Assembly: GCF_014138605.1 (NCBI RefSeq)
Contig: NZ_JACJHX010000002.1
Coordinates: 1-64,000 of the forward strand
Direction: 5' to 3'
From: Peribacillus huizhouensis
GTDB lineage: Bacteria > Bacillota > Bacilli > Bacillales > DSM-1321
Length of the DNA: 64,000 nt
Shown here: piece by piece, positions 43,592 to 53,363 of the stretch
Numbering within the stretch: the first letter of the stretch is position 1
Layout: every line of letters begins with the position of its first letter
Translations under genes and position numbers: made by a program
The notes under the pieces: model-generated
The model's input: the letters and a program-made list of their open reading frames with translations, nothing else
Told to the model about the DNA's origin: nothing
Databases searched by the model: none

Positions 43592-44359
43592 TTAATGATT
43601 ATGACTGAGTAGCTGCACTCCATGACCGTATATAGAGGAAAGCTCTTCTTCATTTAATTCATTGTATTCACATGCATCTCCATGGAAATGCAATGTTTTA
43701 TTAATGCACGCGACATGGGTAACTTTATCCGTTACAGTTGCAACATCATGAGTAACTAAAATAAGTGTGATCCCTAATTGTTTATTCATCATATCAAGAA
43801 TTTCATAAAATTGTTGGACGTTTTTTTGATCAACACCTACTGTTGGTTCATCCAAAATCATCAATTCCGGTTCACTGACGAGAGACCGAGCAATGAATAC
43901 CCTTTGTTGCTGCCCTCCGGATAACTCCCCAATATTTCGATCTTTAAAGCTAAGCATGCCGACAGACTCCAGCGCTTTGACAACTTTCTTTTTATGTTCT
44001 TTGCGAGGAATTTTAAATAAACCGATTTTTTTCGTTAATCCACTTAGCACCACTTCAAATACCGTTGCCGGAAAGCCAGTATTAAAAGAATTAGCTTTCT
44101 GCGACACAAAGCCAATCTTCTGCCAATCTTTAAATTGACGGATCGGTTGTCCAAATAATTCAACTTCCCCTTTTTGTATCTTTAACACACCGAGAATTAA
44201 TTTCAGCAATGTAGACTTTCCCGAACCATTCGGACCAACAATGGCTAAAAAGGCCCCTTGAGGTACTTGAAGTGAGACATCTTCTAAAACCAGATCTTTT
44301 GAATATTTGTAGGAAATATCCTCAACCTTGATAATCGGTATCCCTTTGTTATTTCCCAA
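43592..44359 (-). CDS. znuC: Zinc ABC transporter ATP-binding protein
   Basis: The ATPase subunit of the importer, 255 residues. Walker A GPNGSGKST, signature [15 protein letters not shown], Walker B LMILDEPTVGVDQ and switch VTHDV are present. I prefer TTG 44359 because AGGTG lies 6 bases upstream; the open frame begins at a GTG within that site. First gene of znuC-znuB-zur. No solute-binding znuA is linked. Confidence 0.88.
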   Translation of the reverse strand: MGNNKGIPIIKVEDISYKYSKDLVLEDVSLQVPQGAFLAIVGPNGSGKSTLLKLILGVLKIQKGEVELFGQPIRQFKDWQKIGFVSQKANSFNTGFPATVFEVVLSGLTKKIGLFKIPRKEHKKKVVKALESVGMLSFKDRNIGELSGGQQQRVFIARSLVSEPELMILDEPTVGVDQKNVQQFYEILDMMNKQLGITLILVTHDVATVTDKVTHVACINKTLHFHGDACEYNELNEEELSSIYGHGVQLLSHNH

Positions 44360-44382
44360 TCTAATCACCTATTTTATTTTTA

Positions 44383-44438
44383 TAAGAATCGTTACGATTT
44401 ACATAAAGTAGTATATAAGAAATACGGCTACTTGTAAA
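44383..44438 (-). promoter_or_regulatory. znuC promoter with candidate Zur box
   Basis: TTTACA (44433-44438), a 17-base spacer and TATACT (44410-44415) form a strong promoter. Just downstream, AAGAATCGTTACGATTT (44384-44400) matches the right half of the B. subtilis Zur box (ATTACGATTT) at 9 of 10 positions, while the left half is weaker. Zinc-dependent autorepression is inferred. Confidence 0.65.
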
Positions 44439-44551
44439 GGAACTAAGATTTTTAGCTAAGAAAATTGCCTGTATTATCTATAAAGTATGGTTCATTTCAG
44501 CTCACTTCCATCATATGTTAACCATATGTTAACAAAAAGGAGGTTCAATTG

Positions 44552-44812
44552 ATGAAATTATTTGAAACGATGATTAACCACAAAATTAATAAAATTAAGG
44601 CCCATGAATTGCAATCCATTGCCAGTCAGCACGGAGTCAGACTTACTCAAAACGAAGCGAACAATATTAGCAAAATTCTGGCAGGGAGAAATATTAATGT
44701 TTTTAATCCCTCGGAGCGCCAACTTGTACTTAACGAAATTGCAGAAATTGCTGGTACAAAAACAGCTAATCAAATCGCAAGGCTATTTACCCAACTCACA
44801 GCGAATTTTTAA
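44552..44812 (+). CDS. yqfT: DUF2624 protein YqfT
   Basis: An 86-residue soluble helical protein (MKLFETMINHKINKIKAHEL start, ILAGRNINVFNPSERQ centre) matching YqfT/DUF2624. AAGGAGG lies 8 bases before the ATG at 44552; a TTG one codon earlier is less well spaced. It is divergent from znuC. Function unknown. Confidence 0.85.
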   Translation: MKLFETMINHKINKIKAHELQSIASQHGVRLTQNEANNISKILAGRNINVFNPSERQLVLNEIAEIAGTKTANQIARLFTQLTANF

Positions 44813-44840
44813 GAATATGGTCTTGAATTGAAATTCTATC

Positions 44841-44918
44841 AGGTGTACCTCACACCCTATACAATGTTTATTATACCTATTTATATAAACAATTGATAGC
44901 AGATGTGAGGTCACCCTT
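44841..44918. repeat. Family A palindrome A10, 3' of yqfT
   Basis: AGGTGTACCTCACACCCTA and AGATGTGAGGTCACCCT form the ends with ACAATGTTTAT / ATAAACAATTGAT inner arms. It lies between convergent genes. Confidence 0.68.
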
Positions 44919-44967
44919 CTGTTCTCGTCCAGCCTCTTTATTCTCTATTCACTACAGAACGTACTGA

Positions 44968-45585
44968 TTATAAGTACTTTACAAATTCAGCGACTGGTTT
45001 TCGGTACCCTCTTGGCTTTCTACTCTGAATTTTTTCTTTACCAATCGCAATCATTAGAACTGGTTCATATTGATCGGATATTGATAGCAACTTCTTTAAC
45101 TGGTCTGGATCAAATCCGATCATTGGGCAAGTATCCCATCCCTTGCTTTTGGCCGCCAACATAAACAACATCGCTGATAAAGATGCATTTCGTATCGCTT
45201 CATCTCGTTGAAATACTTCTCCTCTACTTTCATAAAGAGACAAGACATCTTGAACTTCATGATCATATTCTTGCTTGCTTAACATGCCCAGCATAAGGAG
45301 GCCTTCATATATACGCTTAGCATCTTTAAACGCTTTTTTATCGCCCAATACGATCAAAACAGCTGATGCTGTACCTACTTTGTATTGTCCATTGGCTGCC
45401 TTTTTAACACCTTCCTTTAACTCCGGATCCATTACAACTAGATAATTCGTATGTTGCAAATTGAACGCTGATGGCCCCATTTTAACTAGCTCAAAAATTT
45501 CATTAAGTTCCTTCGCAGTAATCGAATGATTGTCTAAAAAATTATGTACCGAACGTCTCTCTTAACAACTGATCAAATAATTCCA
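44968..45585 (-). pseudogene. Frameshifted nitroreductase-family protein
   Basis: The intact frame (44968-45480, 170 residues) encodes most of an FMN nitroreductase: MGPSAFNLQHTNYLVV, a central helical region, and the C-terminal GWDTCPMIGFDPDQL and YEPVLMIAIGK motifs. Reading on upstream in the same frame gives the missing FMN-binding N-terminus RSVHNFLDNHSITAKELNE, but the first residues (VELFDQLLRE, GTG 45585 behind GGGGG) are in another frame. The frames join near 45552-45560, equivalent to two missing bases or one extra. It could be a real pseudogene or a sequencing error. Confidence 0.75.
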
Positions 45586-45766
45586 CTTCATTACCCCCGA
45601 ATTATCCTTACTTTCTAAAAGGTTTATTAGTATAAATCGTGTTTTCTCTATCATCTACATTTACTTCAATTCATTTATCTTGAATTATTTTATTATTGCT
45701 TCATTTATTACCTGTCAACAAAAGTAAGTGAAAGCTGTAAAGGGATTAATAGTTGATAAAATCGTA

Positions 45767-45848
45767 AAAGGTCAGGATCCACCCAAATATACAGTTAACG
45801 TGTTAAACACACTTTTTAACACCTGCATATTATGGTGAATTCTGACCA
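45767..45848. repeat. Family A palindrome A11, 3' of the MFS gene
   Basis: AAGGTCAGGATCCACC and GGTGAATTCTGACCA pair partly, with an inner GTTAACGTGTTAAACAC / TTTTTAACACC hairpin. More degenerate than other copies. Confidence 0.55.
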
Positions 45849-45910
45849 TTAGATTTTAAAATAGGTTATTGATTTTGTTTTTCAGCAGAAACGCTAAAAT
45901 TGCAACATCA

Positions 45911-47440
45911 TTAATTCTTTACTAATTTCGTTACAACCTTATTGCCAGATGGCTTTTTTTCGATTATATCTTCTGCTGGTTTAGCCCGTTTTATAAAGAA
46001 AGCTAAGATTAAAGCAACCCCAGCAATACCGACAGTCACTAAGAAAGCATCATTAATTCCTTCTAACATCGCTTGCATCGCAATTTGTTGTTTCATTTCT
46101 ACTGCTTGTGCGGCTGTTGGCTGCCCAACCAAGTGTTTCATTGCATCGGCAGCTATTTCAGTCGCATGCGTTTCCGTACGATTCGACATAATCGTTACCA
46201 ATAACGCTGTACCAATGGCGCCAGAAACTTGCTGCATAGTATTGTTCATTGCAGTACCATGTGGGTAATAACGCGCCGGCAATTGGTTTAAGCCATTAGT
46301 CGAAACTGGCATCATCACCATGGACATACCAAACATCCGGGCTGAATATAAAATGATTAAGAAAGTATAAGAAGTATCAAGAGTTAATTTACTGAAGTAA
46401 TAACTTGTAATTGTCGTTATCGCTAAACCAATAACGGCTAGTATACGTCCACCAAATTTGTCAAATAATTTCCCATTAATTGGTGACATAACAGCCATTA
46501 ATATTGCCCCCGGCAATAGCAATAATCCCGCATCCATAGGAGATATTCCGCGAATCGTTTGGACATAAATAGGAAGTAAAATCATAGCCGAAAACATAGC
46601 CATCGTGATTGTCATGGAAATAGCTGATGATAAAGCAAACATTGGATACTTATAGATTCTAAATTCAAGCATTGGTCTTTCTAACTTCAATTGACGTAAA
46701 ATAAACCAAACCAATGCAATTACCCCAATGATCAATGTCCCATATACAAGCGGACTATCCCAGCCTTTCGTACCTGCAGAACTAAAGCCATATAGCAACC
46801 CGCCAAAACCTAAACTCGACAAAAGAACCGAAAATAGGTCAAGACGGATATCGACTTTTTCCTTTTTCCCTTTCAGCAAGAAGATGCCAACCAACAACAC
46901 GACAATTGCAATGGGTGTTACAAAATGGAACAGCATTCTCCAGTCATAGTGTTCAATGATCCAGCCCGATAAAGTCGGACCAATCGCTGGGGCTCCCATT
47001 AGAACTAAACCAAAAATCCCCATCGCCGCTCCTCTCTTTTCCACAGGAAAGCTCGTTAACATGACATTCATTAACAATGGCATCAAAATGGCTGAACCTG
47101 ATGCTTGAACCATTCGTCCAATTAATAAAAGCGGAAATGCATGTGCAAAACCAGCAAGAACCGTACCGAGCGTAAATAATAACATGGCTGTTAAAAAAAG
47201 GTTCCGTACAGAATATTTTTGAATTAAAAATGCCGTCGTTGGAATTAAGATCCCGTTTACTAACATAAAACCTGTAGTGAGCCATTGCACAGTCGATGTC
47301 CCTACATCTAAATCCTTCATAATTGACGGCAAAGCAATGTTTAGTAAAGTATTGTTTAAAAAAGCTATAAATGCACCAATCATCAAGACGGCAAGCATGC
47401 CGTACGGTGGACGATCAGTCTTTTGTATTGAATGATCCAT
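45911..47440 (-). CDS. DHA2-family MFS multidrug efflux protein
   Basis: A 509-residue transporter with 14 predicted membrane helices, as in the EmrB/LmrB/QacA group. Family motifs include the helix-1 FIAFLNNTLLNIALPSIM, LTTGFMLVNGILIPTTAFL, and the helix-5 motif C region GPTLSGWI. ATG 47440 follows GGGGGAACAC; the open frame adds ten residues upstream. Likely drug/proton antiport. It is in a block absent from the B. subtilis order. Confidence 0.9.
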   Translation of the reverse strand: MDHSIQKTDRPPYGMLAVLMIGAFIAFLNNTLLNIALPSIMKDLDVGTSTVQWLTTGFMLVNGILIPTTAFLIQKYSVRNLFLTAMLLFTLGTVLAGFAHAFPLLLIGRMVQASGSAILMPLLMNVMLTSFPVEKRGAAMGIFGLVLMGAPAIGPTLSGWIIEHYDWRMLFHFVTPIAIVVLLVGIFLLKGKKEKVDIRLDLFSVLLSSLGFGGLLYGFSSAGTKGWDSPLVYGTLIIGVIALVWFILRQLKLERPMLEFRIYKYPMFALSSAISMTITMAMFSAMILLPIYVQTIRGISPMDAGLLLLPGAILMAVMSPINGKLFDKFGGRILAVIGLAITTITSYYFSKLTLDTSYTFLIILYSARMFGMSMVMMPVSTNGLNQLPARYYPHGTAMNNTMQQVSGAIGTALLVTIMSNRTETHATEIAADAMKHLVGQPTAAQAVEMKQQIAMQAMLEGINDAFLVTVGIAGVALILAFFIKRAKPAEDIIEKKPSGNKVVTKLVKN

Positions 47441-47540
47441 TTGTGTTCCCCCTATGAACTCGCAGTTCATTTTTTTATACTCTTATTCCGATTCCACATT
47501 ATATAATAACTATTTTAATTTTGCAATCCAAAAATATATA

Positions 47541-47570
47541 ATCACTACTAGGTTAAACGGGAGTAGTGAT
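47541..47570. promoter_or_regulatory. Palindrome upstream of the MFS gene
   Basis: ATCACTACT and AGTAGTGAT are perfect inverted arms of 9 bp with a 12-base spacer, 100 bases before the MFS start. On the plus strand five T follow. Either a repressor operator for the efflux gene or a terminator for a short plus-strand transcript. Confidence 0.45.
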
Positions 47571-47700
47571 TTTTATGCAGTTAGCTGGGAATGGACAGAA
47601 TAATGGGATCATTCGAGGCTTGGATAGTAAAAAATTTAAGCTAAATGCCAAAAGAATATTTATACATTTATGTTGTTGATACCATTTTGACTACAAAAAA

Positions 47701-47767
47701 GGCGATAGATTCTTTACAATTACCTGGAGAAAATCATTCCAGGTATTTTGATAAAGAAACTATCGCC
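47701..47767 (-). terminator. Terminator of the pentose-phosphate operon
   Basis: GGCGATAGATTCTTT pairs with AAAGAAACTATCGCC, enclosing an inner ACCTGGA / TCCAGGT stem. Seven U follow on the minus strand. It lies about 40 bases after the transaldolase stop. Confidence 0.88.
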
Positions 47768-47805
47768 CGCTAGAAAACCAAACAAATGGTCTTACTTATA
47801 TAAAA

Positions 47806-48474
47806 TTAGTTTTTAGGAGCTTTTTCCCAATCAGCTGCAAATTTCTCAATGCCTTGATCTGTAAGCGGGTGCTTAGTAAGTTGCTCAATAACATTGTAAG
47901 GAATAGTCGCAATATGAGCACCAGCCATTGCTACACGAGTTACGTGATCTGGATGACGAACTGAAGCCGCAATGATTTGTGAATCTAATTGATGAACGCG
48001 GAATAGTTCAGCAATTTTTGATACCAATTGAACACCATCTTCAGAAATATCATCTAAACGACCTAAGAACGGTGATACATAAGCAGCACCTGCACGAGCT
48101 GCTAAAAGAGCTTGGTTCACAGTGAAAATAAGAGTCACGTTAACTTTAACTCCTTTTTCTGCAAGATAACGTGTTGTTTCTAGACCAGCTAATGTCATCG
48201 GAACTTTAATTGTTACCTTTTTATCTCCACCATTGATTTTAATTAGTTCCTCTGCCTCAGCAATCATTTCTTCTGCTGAAACAGCAGCAGGCGTAACTTC
48301 TGCAGATACAGATTCAACAGATGGTACAGCTTTTAGAATTTCTTCAATACGATCTTCAAATTTAACCCCTTCTTTAGCAACTAAGGAAGGATTTGTCGTT
48401 ACACCAGAAAGAACGCCAATTTTATACGCTTTTTGAATATCCTCTAGGTTCGCAGTATCGATAAAAAATTTCAT
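47806..48474 (-). CDS. tal: Transaldolase / fructose-6-phosphate aldolase family
   Basis: A 222-residue small-type transaldolase (TalC/FSA group). It starts [13 protein letters not shown], with [13 protein letters not shown], the Schiff-base lysine in [28 protein letters not shown] and [11 protein letters not shown]. In Bacillus this group works mainly as transaldolase in the non-oxidative pentose phosphate pathway; aldolase activity cannot be excluded. Last gene of the cluster, 39 bases after gndA. Confidence 0.93.
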   Translation of the reverse strand: MKFFIDTANLEDIQKAYKIGVLSGVTTNPSLVAKEGVKFEDRIEEILKAVPSVESVSAEVTPAAVSAEEMIAEAEELIKINGGDKKVTIKVPMTLAGLETTRYLAEKGVKVNVTLIFTVNQALLAARAGAAYVSPFLGRLDDISEDGVQLVSKIAELFRVHQLDSQIIAASVRHPDHVTRVAMAGAHIATIPYNVIEQLTKHPLTDQGIEKFAADWEKAPKN

Positions 48475-48513
48475 TATAAATTACCCCCGTATTTTCATTA
48501 ATTTTTTTCTTGC

Positions 48514-49407
48514 TTACTTCTTCTCTACCGCATGTCCACCAAACTCATTGCGGAGTGCTGAGACAACTTTCCCTGTAAACGTATCTTCTTCTAATGAGCG
48601 ATAACGCATTAACAAGGACATCGCAATAACCGGAGTTGCCATTTGAAGGTCTAATGCTGTTTCAAGCGTCCATTTCCCTTCACCTGAAGAATGCATGACC
48701 CCTTTAATATCGTCTAGTTTTGCATCTTTAGAGAAAGCATTTTCTGTCAATTCCATCAACCATGAACGAATAACAGATCCGTTGTTCCAAACTCTTGCAA
48801 CTTTTTCATAATCATAGTCAAATTCACTTTTTTCTAGGAGTTCAAATCCTTCACCAATGGCAGCCATCATTCCGTATTCAATACCATTATGAACCATTTT
48901 TAGGAAATGACCCCCACCTGCTTTACCTGTAAAAATATAGCCATTTTCAACAGAGGTATCTCGGAAAATAGGTTCTACGATCGACCATGCTTCCGCATCC
49001 CCACCAACCATATAATTGGCACCATTACGCGCACCTTCCATACCGCCAGAAGTACCTGCGTCTAAGAAGTTTACCCCTATTTCTTTAAAGTAATTGTAGC
49101 GGCGAATGGATTCCTTATAATGGGAGTTACCTGCTTCAATCACAATATCTCCAGGTTCAAGGAAAGGTTTCACTTCATCAATCACTGAATCAACAACAGA
49201 ATGAGGTACCATTATCCAAAGAACTCTTGGTTTGTCTAAATTTTCAACAAGTTCTTTATAACTTGATGTACCCGTTGCCCCAAAGTTTCTCATTTCTTGT
49301 ACTGCAGTGGGATTTACATCAAATGCTACCACTTCATGGTTATGATCCAATAAATTTTGACCGATATTTAACCCCATTTTCCCTAAACCGATTAATCCGA
49401 CTTTCAT
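48514..49407 (-). CDS. gndA: 6-phosphogluconate dehydrogenase, short form
   Basis: Oxidatively decarboxylates 6-phosphogluconate to ribulose 5-phosphate. The 297 residues correspond to the short YqeC-type enzyme, usually NAD-preferring. Rossmann motif GLIGLGKMGLNIGQNL, EAGNSHYKES, the substrate loop DAGTSGGMEGARNGANYMVGG and the catalytic lysine region GGGHFLKMVHNGIEYGMM are visible. An intercistronic hairpin separates it from tkt. Confidence 0.92.
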   Translation of the reverse strand: MKVGLIGLGKMGLNIGQNLLDHNHEVVAFDVNPTAVQEMRNFGATGTSSYKELVENLDKPRVLWIMVPHSVVDSVIDEVKPFLEPGDIVIEAGNSHYKESIRRYNYFKEIGVNFLDAGTSGGMEGARNGANYMVGGDAEAWSIVEPIFRDTSVENGYIFTGKAGGGHFLKMVHNGIEYGMMAAIGEGFELLEKSEFDYDYEKVARVWNNGSVIRSWLMELTENAFSKDAKLDDIKGVMHSSGEGKWTLETALDLQMATPVIAMSLLMRYRSLEEDTFTGKVVSALRNEFGGHAVEKK

Positions 49408-49451
49408 GATGACGCCTCCTATGATCGTAAAAGCATATATATATAAATTCC

Positions 49452-49501
49452 GCGTTTTCTAATTTCCTTCATTCACAATTAAACTGTCAATTAGAAAACG
49501 C
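49452..49501 (-). terminator. Intercistronic hairpin between tkt and gndA
   Basis: GCGTTTTCTAATT and AATTAGAAAACGC form a perfect 13 bp stem around a 24-base loop. There is no strong U tract, so it more likely modulates read-through or mRNA ends than stops transcription completely. Confidence 0.65.
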
Positions 49502-49533
49502 AGATTTATTATCATTCAGGTGCAAATTCTTGA

Positions 49534-51528
49534 TTAAGAATTTAATAATTCTTTAGAAATTTTGACAACATTTTCTGTCGTAAATCCGAAGTATTCCAGA
49601 ACTGACGCTCCACTTCCTGAAGCTCCAAACGTTTCGATCGATAAAATTTTCCCTTCTTGGCCGACAAATCGTTCCCAACCTAGAGAAATACCCATTTCAA
49701 TTGCTAAGCGCTTCGTAACTGAAGCAGGTAATACTTGTTCTTGATATTCTTTCGGTTGGTTTTTGAAAAGTTCCCAACTTGGAATAGCTACGACACGAAC
49801 CGATACATTTTCTTTTTCTAGCTCTACTTTCGCACTTGCAGCAAGTGAGACTTCAGATCCTGTAGCCATTAAAATCATATCAGGATTTTCGTTTGTTTCA
49901 GTTAGAACGTAGGCACCTTTAGAAAGGTTTTCCAGATTACCTTTTGTTTCTTCAAACACTGGCAAGTTTTGGCGGCTAAGTACTAACACTACTGGACCAT
50001 CCACGTTTTGTAATGCATAAGCCCATGCACTTGCTGTTTCATTTGCATCACTTGGACGGATCACTGTAAGACCAGGAATCGCACGAAGAGCAGTCAATTG
50101 TTCAATTGGCTCATGTGTTGGACCATCTTCACCTACAGCGATTGAGTCGTGTGTAAACACATACGTAACTGGTAGTTTTGATAAAGCCGCTAAACGGATC
50201 GCTGGACGTAAATAGTCATTGAAGACAAAGAATGTACTAACAAAAGGTTTTACTCCACCGTGTAGAGCCATTCCATTTCCAGCAGCACCCATTGCATGTT
50301 CACGAACACCAAAGTACACATTGCGACCAGCAAATGATTCAACAGCAAATTTCGCTTCGCCTTTAATATCCGTCATTGTAGATCCTGAAAGATCTGCGCT
50401 TCCTCCAAAAATAGATGGAACTGTTTTAACAAAGTGGTTAATTGCTTGACCGCTTGCCACTCGTGTTGATACTTCTTTATCCGTATCAAAAGTTAGAATG
50501 TCTTGCGCTTCAATTAATACTTTTCCATCAATCGCATCAGAAAGTTCACTTGCCAATTCAGGACAAGCTTCTTTGTACGCAGCAAATAATGTATTCCATT
50601 GCTCTTCTTTGTTGCCGCCAACCTGTTTTAATTCTGCAAAATGAGCTTTTACTTCTTCAGGTACATAGAAATCTTCTTCATAATTCCAGTCATAAGCTAA
50701 TTTTGTTGCTTTCGCTTCTTCAACACCAAGTGGGTTACCATGTGCTTTATTCGTTCCAGCAACTTTCGGGCTACCAAAGCCAATGATTGTTCTAATTTCG
50801 ATAAGAGTTGGTTGATCTAGATTTAGTTTCGCTTCTTCAATCGCCTTTGTGATTGCTTCAACATCGTTTCCGTCTTCCACTCGTAAATACTGCCAATTGA
50901 CAGATTCCGCACGTTTTTTCGTATCTTCACCATATGAAAGGTTTAATTCACCATCTAGTGAAATATCATTAGAATCATATAACGCGATTAATTTTCCTAG
51001 TTTCATATGACCCGCCATAGACATTGCTTCATAAGCAACACCTTCCATTAAGTCACCATCGCCTACTAATGCATACGTAAAGTGATCTACTACCGGGAAT
51101 TCTTTTTTATTGAATTTAGCCGCTAAGTGCGCTTCTGCCATAGCCATACCAACTGCAGTTGCGATACCTTGACCTAATGGACCTGTAGTTGCTTCAACAC
51201 CATCTGTATGACCCACTTCTGGATGACCAGGTGTTTTACTGTTTAATTTACGGAAGTTTTTTAGATCCTCTAAAGAAACGTCATAGCCCGTTAAATGAAG
51301 CAAGCTGTATAATAAACTTGAACCATGTCCTGCAGACAAAACAAAGCGATCACGGTTAAACCATTTTGAATGAGCAGGATTATGAGATAAATGATTCGCC
51401 CATAAAGCGTACGCCATTGGTGCCGCACCCATTGGTAGACCAGGATGTCCTGAATTTGCACTATTAATTGCATCAATAGATAAAGTACGAATTGTATTAA
51501 CAGCTAAAGTTTCAATATTATGTGTCAT
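49534..51528 (-). CDS. tkt: Transketolase
   Basis: A thiamine-diphosphate enzyme of the non-oxidative pentose phosphate pathway, 664 residues, full length. Motifs: [31 protein letters not shown], the TPP motif [27 protein letters not shown] region and [21 protein letters not shown]. It lies between zwf and gndA, 31 bases after zwf. Confidence 0.96.
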   Translation of the reverse strand: MTHNIETLAVNTIRTLSIDAINSANSGHPGLPMGAAPMAYALWANHLSHNPAHSKWFNRDRFVLSAGHGSSLLYSLLHLTGYDVSLEDLKNFRKLNSKTPGHPEVGHTDGVEATTGPLGQGIATAVGMAMAEAHLAAKFNKKEFPVVDHFTYALVGDGDLMEGVAYEAMSMAGHMKLGKLIALYDSNDISLDGELNLSYGEDTKKRAESVNWQYLRVEDGNDVEAITKAIEEAKLNLDQPTLIEIRTIIGFGSPKVAGTNKAHGNPLGVEEAKATKLAYDWNYEEDFYVPEEVKAHFAELKQVGGNKEEQWNTLFAAYKEACPELASELSDAIDGKVLIEAQDILTFDTDKEVSTRVASGQAINHFVKTVPSIFGGSADLSGSTMTDIKGEAKFAVESFAGRNVYFGVREHAMGAAGNGMALHGGVKPFVSTFFVFNDYLRPAIRLAALSKLPVTYVFTHDSIAVGEDGPTHEPIEQLTALRAIPGLTVIRPSDANETASAWAYALQNVDGPVVLVLSRQNLPVFEETKGNLENLSKGAYVLTETNENPDMILMATGSEVSLAASAKVELEKENVSVRVVAIPSWELFKNQPKEYQEQVLPASVTKRLAIEMGISLGWERFVGQEGKILSIETFGASGSGASVLEYFGFTTENVVKISKELLNS

Positions 51529-51559
51529 TTTAATATCCCCCTGAATGATCTTTTATTTG

Positions 51560-53059
51560 TTAAACAAGCACAGCTTCCTTTTTCGAGACTACAGTTTCTT
51601 CATCTAACCACCATTTAAAGCCTACATTTTGTAATAATTGATGGGCTTCCTTTGGCCCGTATGATCCGGACTCATATTGCATAAGTGGAACAGACCCTTC
51701 GGAAAAAGCATCAATAATAGGTTGCACCCATTCCCAAGCCAATTCAACTTCTTTCCAATGGGCAAAGAAGGTTGAATCGCCACGAAAAGCATCATAAATG
51801 AGTCTTTCATAGGCTTCAGGTACATCTTTTTGATTGGAAGTGAAATTCATTTTTATCGGTTCGATTTCCCCGTTTAATGGGTTTTTGCTATTTAATTGTA
51901 ATGTAACATTTTCATTTGGATTGATTTCAATGATTAAGAGGTTCGGAGCCACTTTTACATTTTGATCCTTATACAGTTCATTTGCTGAGTCTTTAAATTC
52001 AATCACAATCCGCGTAGACTTTTCTTTCATTCGTTTGCCTGTTCTAATATAGAACGGCACTCCACTCCAAAATGAATTATCAATCCAAAGTTCAGCAGCG
52101 ATGAAGGTGTCATTCATAGAAGTAGAATGAATTCCTGGTTCGTCTAGATAACCATTCACCTGCTTCCCATTCATTTCACCTGATGTATATTGACCGCGTA
52201 TTACTTGTAAACCGACATCTTCTTTTTTTAATGGACGAAGTGATTCCATTACTTTTCTTTTTTCATTTCGTATGTCGTTTGCACTGATTTTGTTTGGTTT
52301 TTGCATCGCTGTCATCATTAGCATTTGTAACATATGATTTTGAAACATATCTCGAAGTGCACCAGACTTATCATAATAGCCTGCTCTCTCCTCAACCCCA
52401 ACGGTTTCACTCGCTGTTATTTGTACATTTGCGATATTTTCGTTGTTCCAAAGCGCTTGCAATACTGGGTTTGCAAATGCTAACGCTTCTAGATTTTGAA
52501 CCATTGGCTTACCAAGATAATGGTCAATTCGATATATTTCTTCTTCCTCAAACGCTTTCGTTAAATTTGCATTTAAAAGGCGTGCAGATTCTAAATCATG
52601 TCCAAAAGGTTTTTCAATAATCAGACGCTTCCATCCCTTTGTAGAACCTAATCCGCTTTCTTTTATATTTAAAGCAATGAGATCGAAAAACTCAGGACCA
52701 ACAGAAAGATAAAACATTCTATTTTCTGGAATATGTAATTCCTTTTCTCTCTGTTCAACAAGGTCACGTAATGATTGATAGTCTTCAATCTTCGTTGCAT
52801 CAAATCGGCTATAGCGAAAAGCATCAAGAAAGTCTGCTAATCTAGTTTCATCATCTATTATACTTCTAGAAAAGGTTTGCAAAGATTGTTTCACATAGGC
52901 TTGTAAGTCACTATCTGACATCTCTTTCCTTCCTACAGCGATGATGGAGATCTTTTGAGGCATTTTTTGATTTGCATATAAATTATACAAAGCAGGAAAA
53001 ATTTTCCTCTTCGCCAAATCCCCCGTTGATCCGAATAAAACAAAGGTCATGGACTCCAT
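51560..53059 (-). CDS. zwf: Glucose-6-phosphate 1-dehydrogenase
   Basis: The first oxidative pentose phosphate step, NADP-dependent. The 499 residues show the cofactor motif GSTGDLAKRKIFPALYN and the catalytic RIDHYLGKPMVQN. An ATG at 53059 and another three codons later are both well placed after AAGGGGGA; the longer is kept. First gene after its own promoter, and probably co-transcribed with tkt, gndA and tal. No 6-phosphogluconolactonase is linked. Confidence 0.95.
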   Translation of the reverse strand: MESMTFVLFGSTGDLAKRKIFPALYNLYANQKMPQKISIIAVGRKEMSDSDLQAYVKQSLQTFSRSIIDDETRLADFLDAFRYSRFDATKIEDYQSLRDLVEQREKELHIPENRMFYLSVGPEFFDLIALNIKESGLGSTKGWKRLIIEKPFGHDLESARLLNANLTKAFEEEEIYRIDHYLGKPMVQNLEALAFANPVLQALWNNENIANVQITASETVGVEERAGYYDKSGALRDMFQNHMLQMLMMTAMQKPNKISANDIRNEKRKVMESLRPLKKEDVGLQVIRGQYTSGEMNGKQVNGYLDEPGIHSTSMNDTFIAAELWIDNSFWSGVPFYIRTGKRMKEKSTRIVIEFKDSANELYKDQNVKVAPNLLIIEINPNENVTLQLNSKNPLNGEIEPIKMNFTSNQKDVPEAYERLIYDAFRGDSTFFAHWKEVELAWEWVQPIIDAFSEGSVPLMQYESGSYGPKEAHQLLQNVGFKWWLDEETVVSKKEAVLV

Positions 53060-53173
53060 CCCTTTATTCCCCCTTAATTAACAAAAACATGGTTGATTTC
53101 TTCGTACGAGGTTGTTATTCATTAAGAAGAATTTACCAGGTACTCTTTATTGTATGAGTTACTTTATATAACC

Positions 53174-53202
53174 ATGTTATACCTTGGTTCATTTATAGTC
53201 AA
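53174..53202 (-). promoter_or_regulatory. zwf operon promoter
   Basis: TTGACT (53197-53202), a 17-base spacer and TAACAT (53174-53179) lie on the minus strand about 115 bases upstream of zwf. The gap between rpiA and zwf (53060-53363) holds no gene or obvious operator. Confidence 0.6.
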
Positions 53203-53363
53203 GTAGTTTGTGTCTACTTTGTGAACTTTGTTTAAGCTGTTATATAATAAGTTTTTCAAATCTAACCCTAGAATATAACACAAAAGGAATTATATGAACC
53301 CTTTGTTATTATTAATAAACTACTAACAAAAAATTTAGTTTTTAATGCCGACTCCTTAATTTT

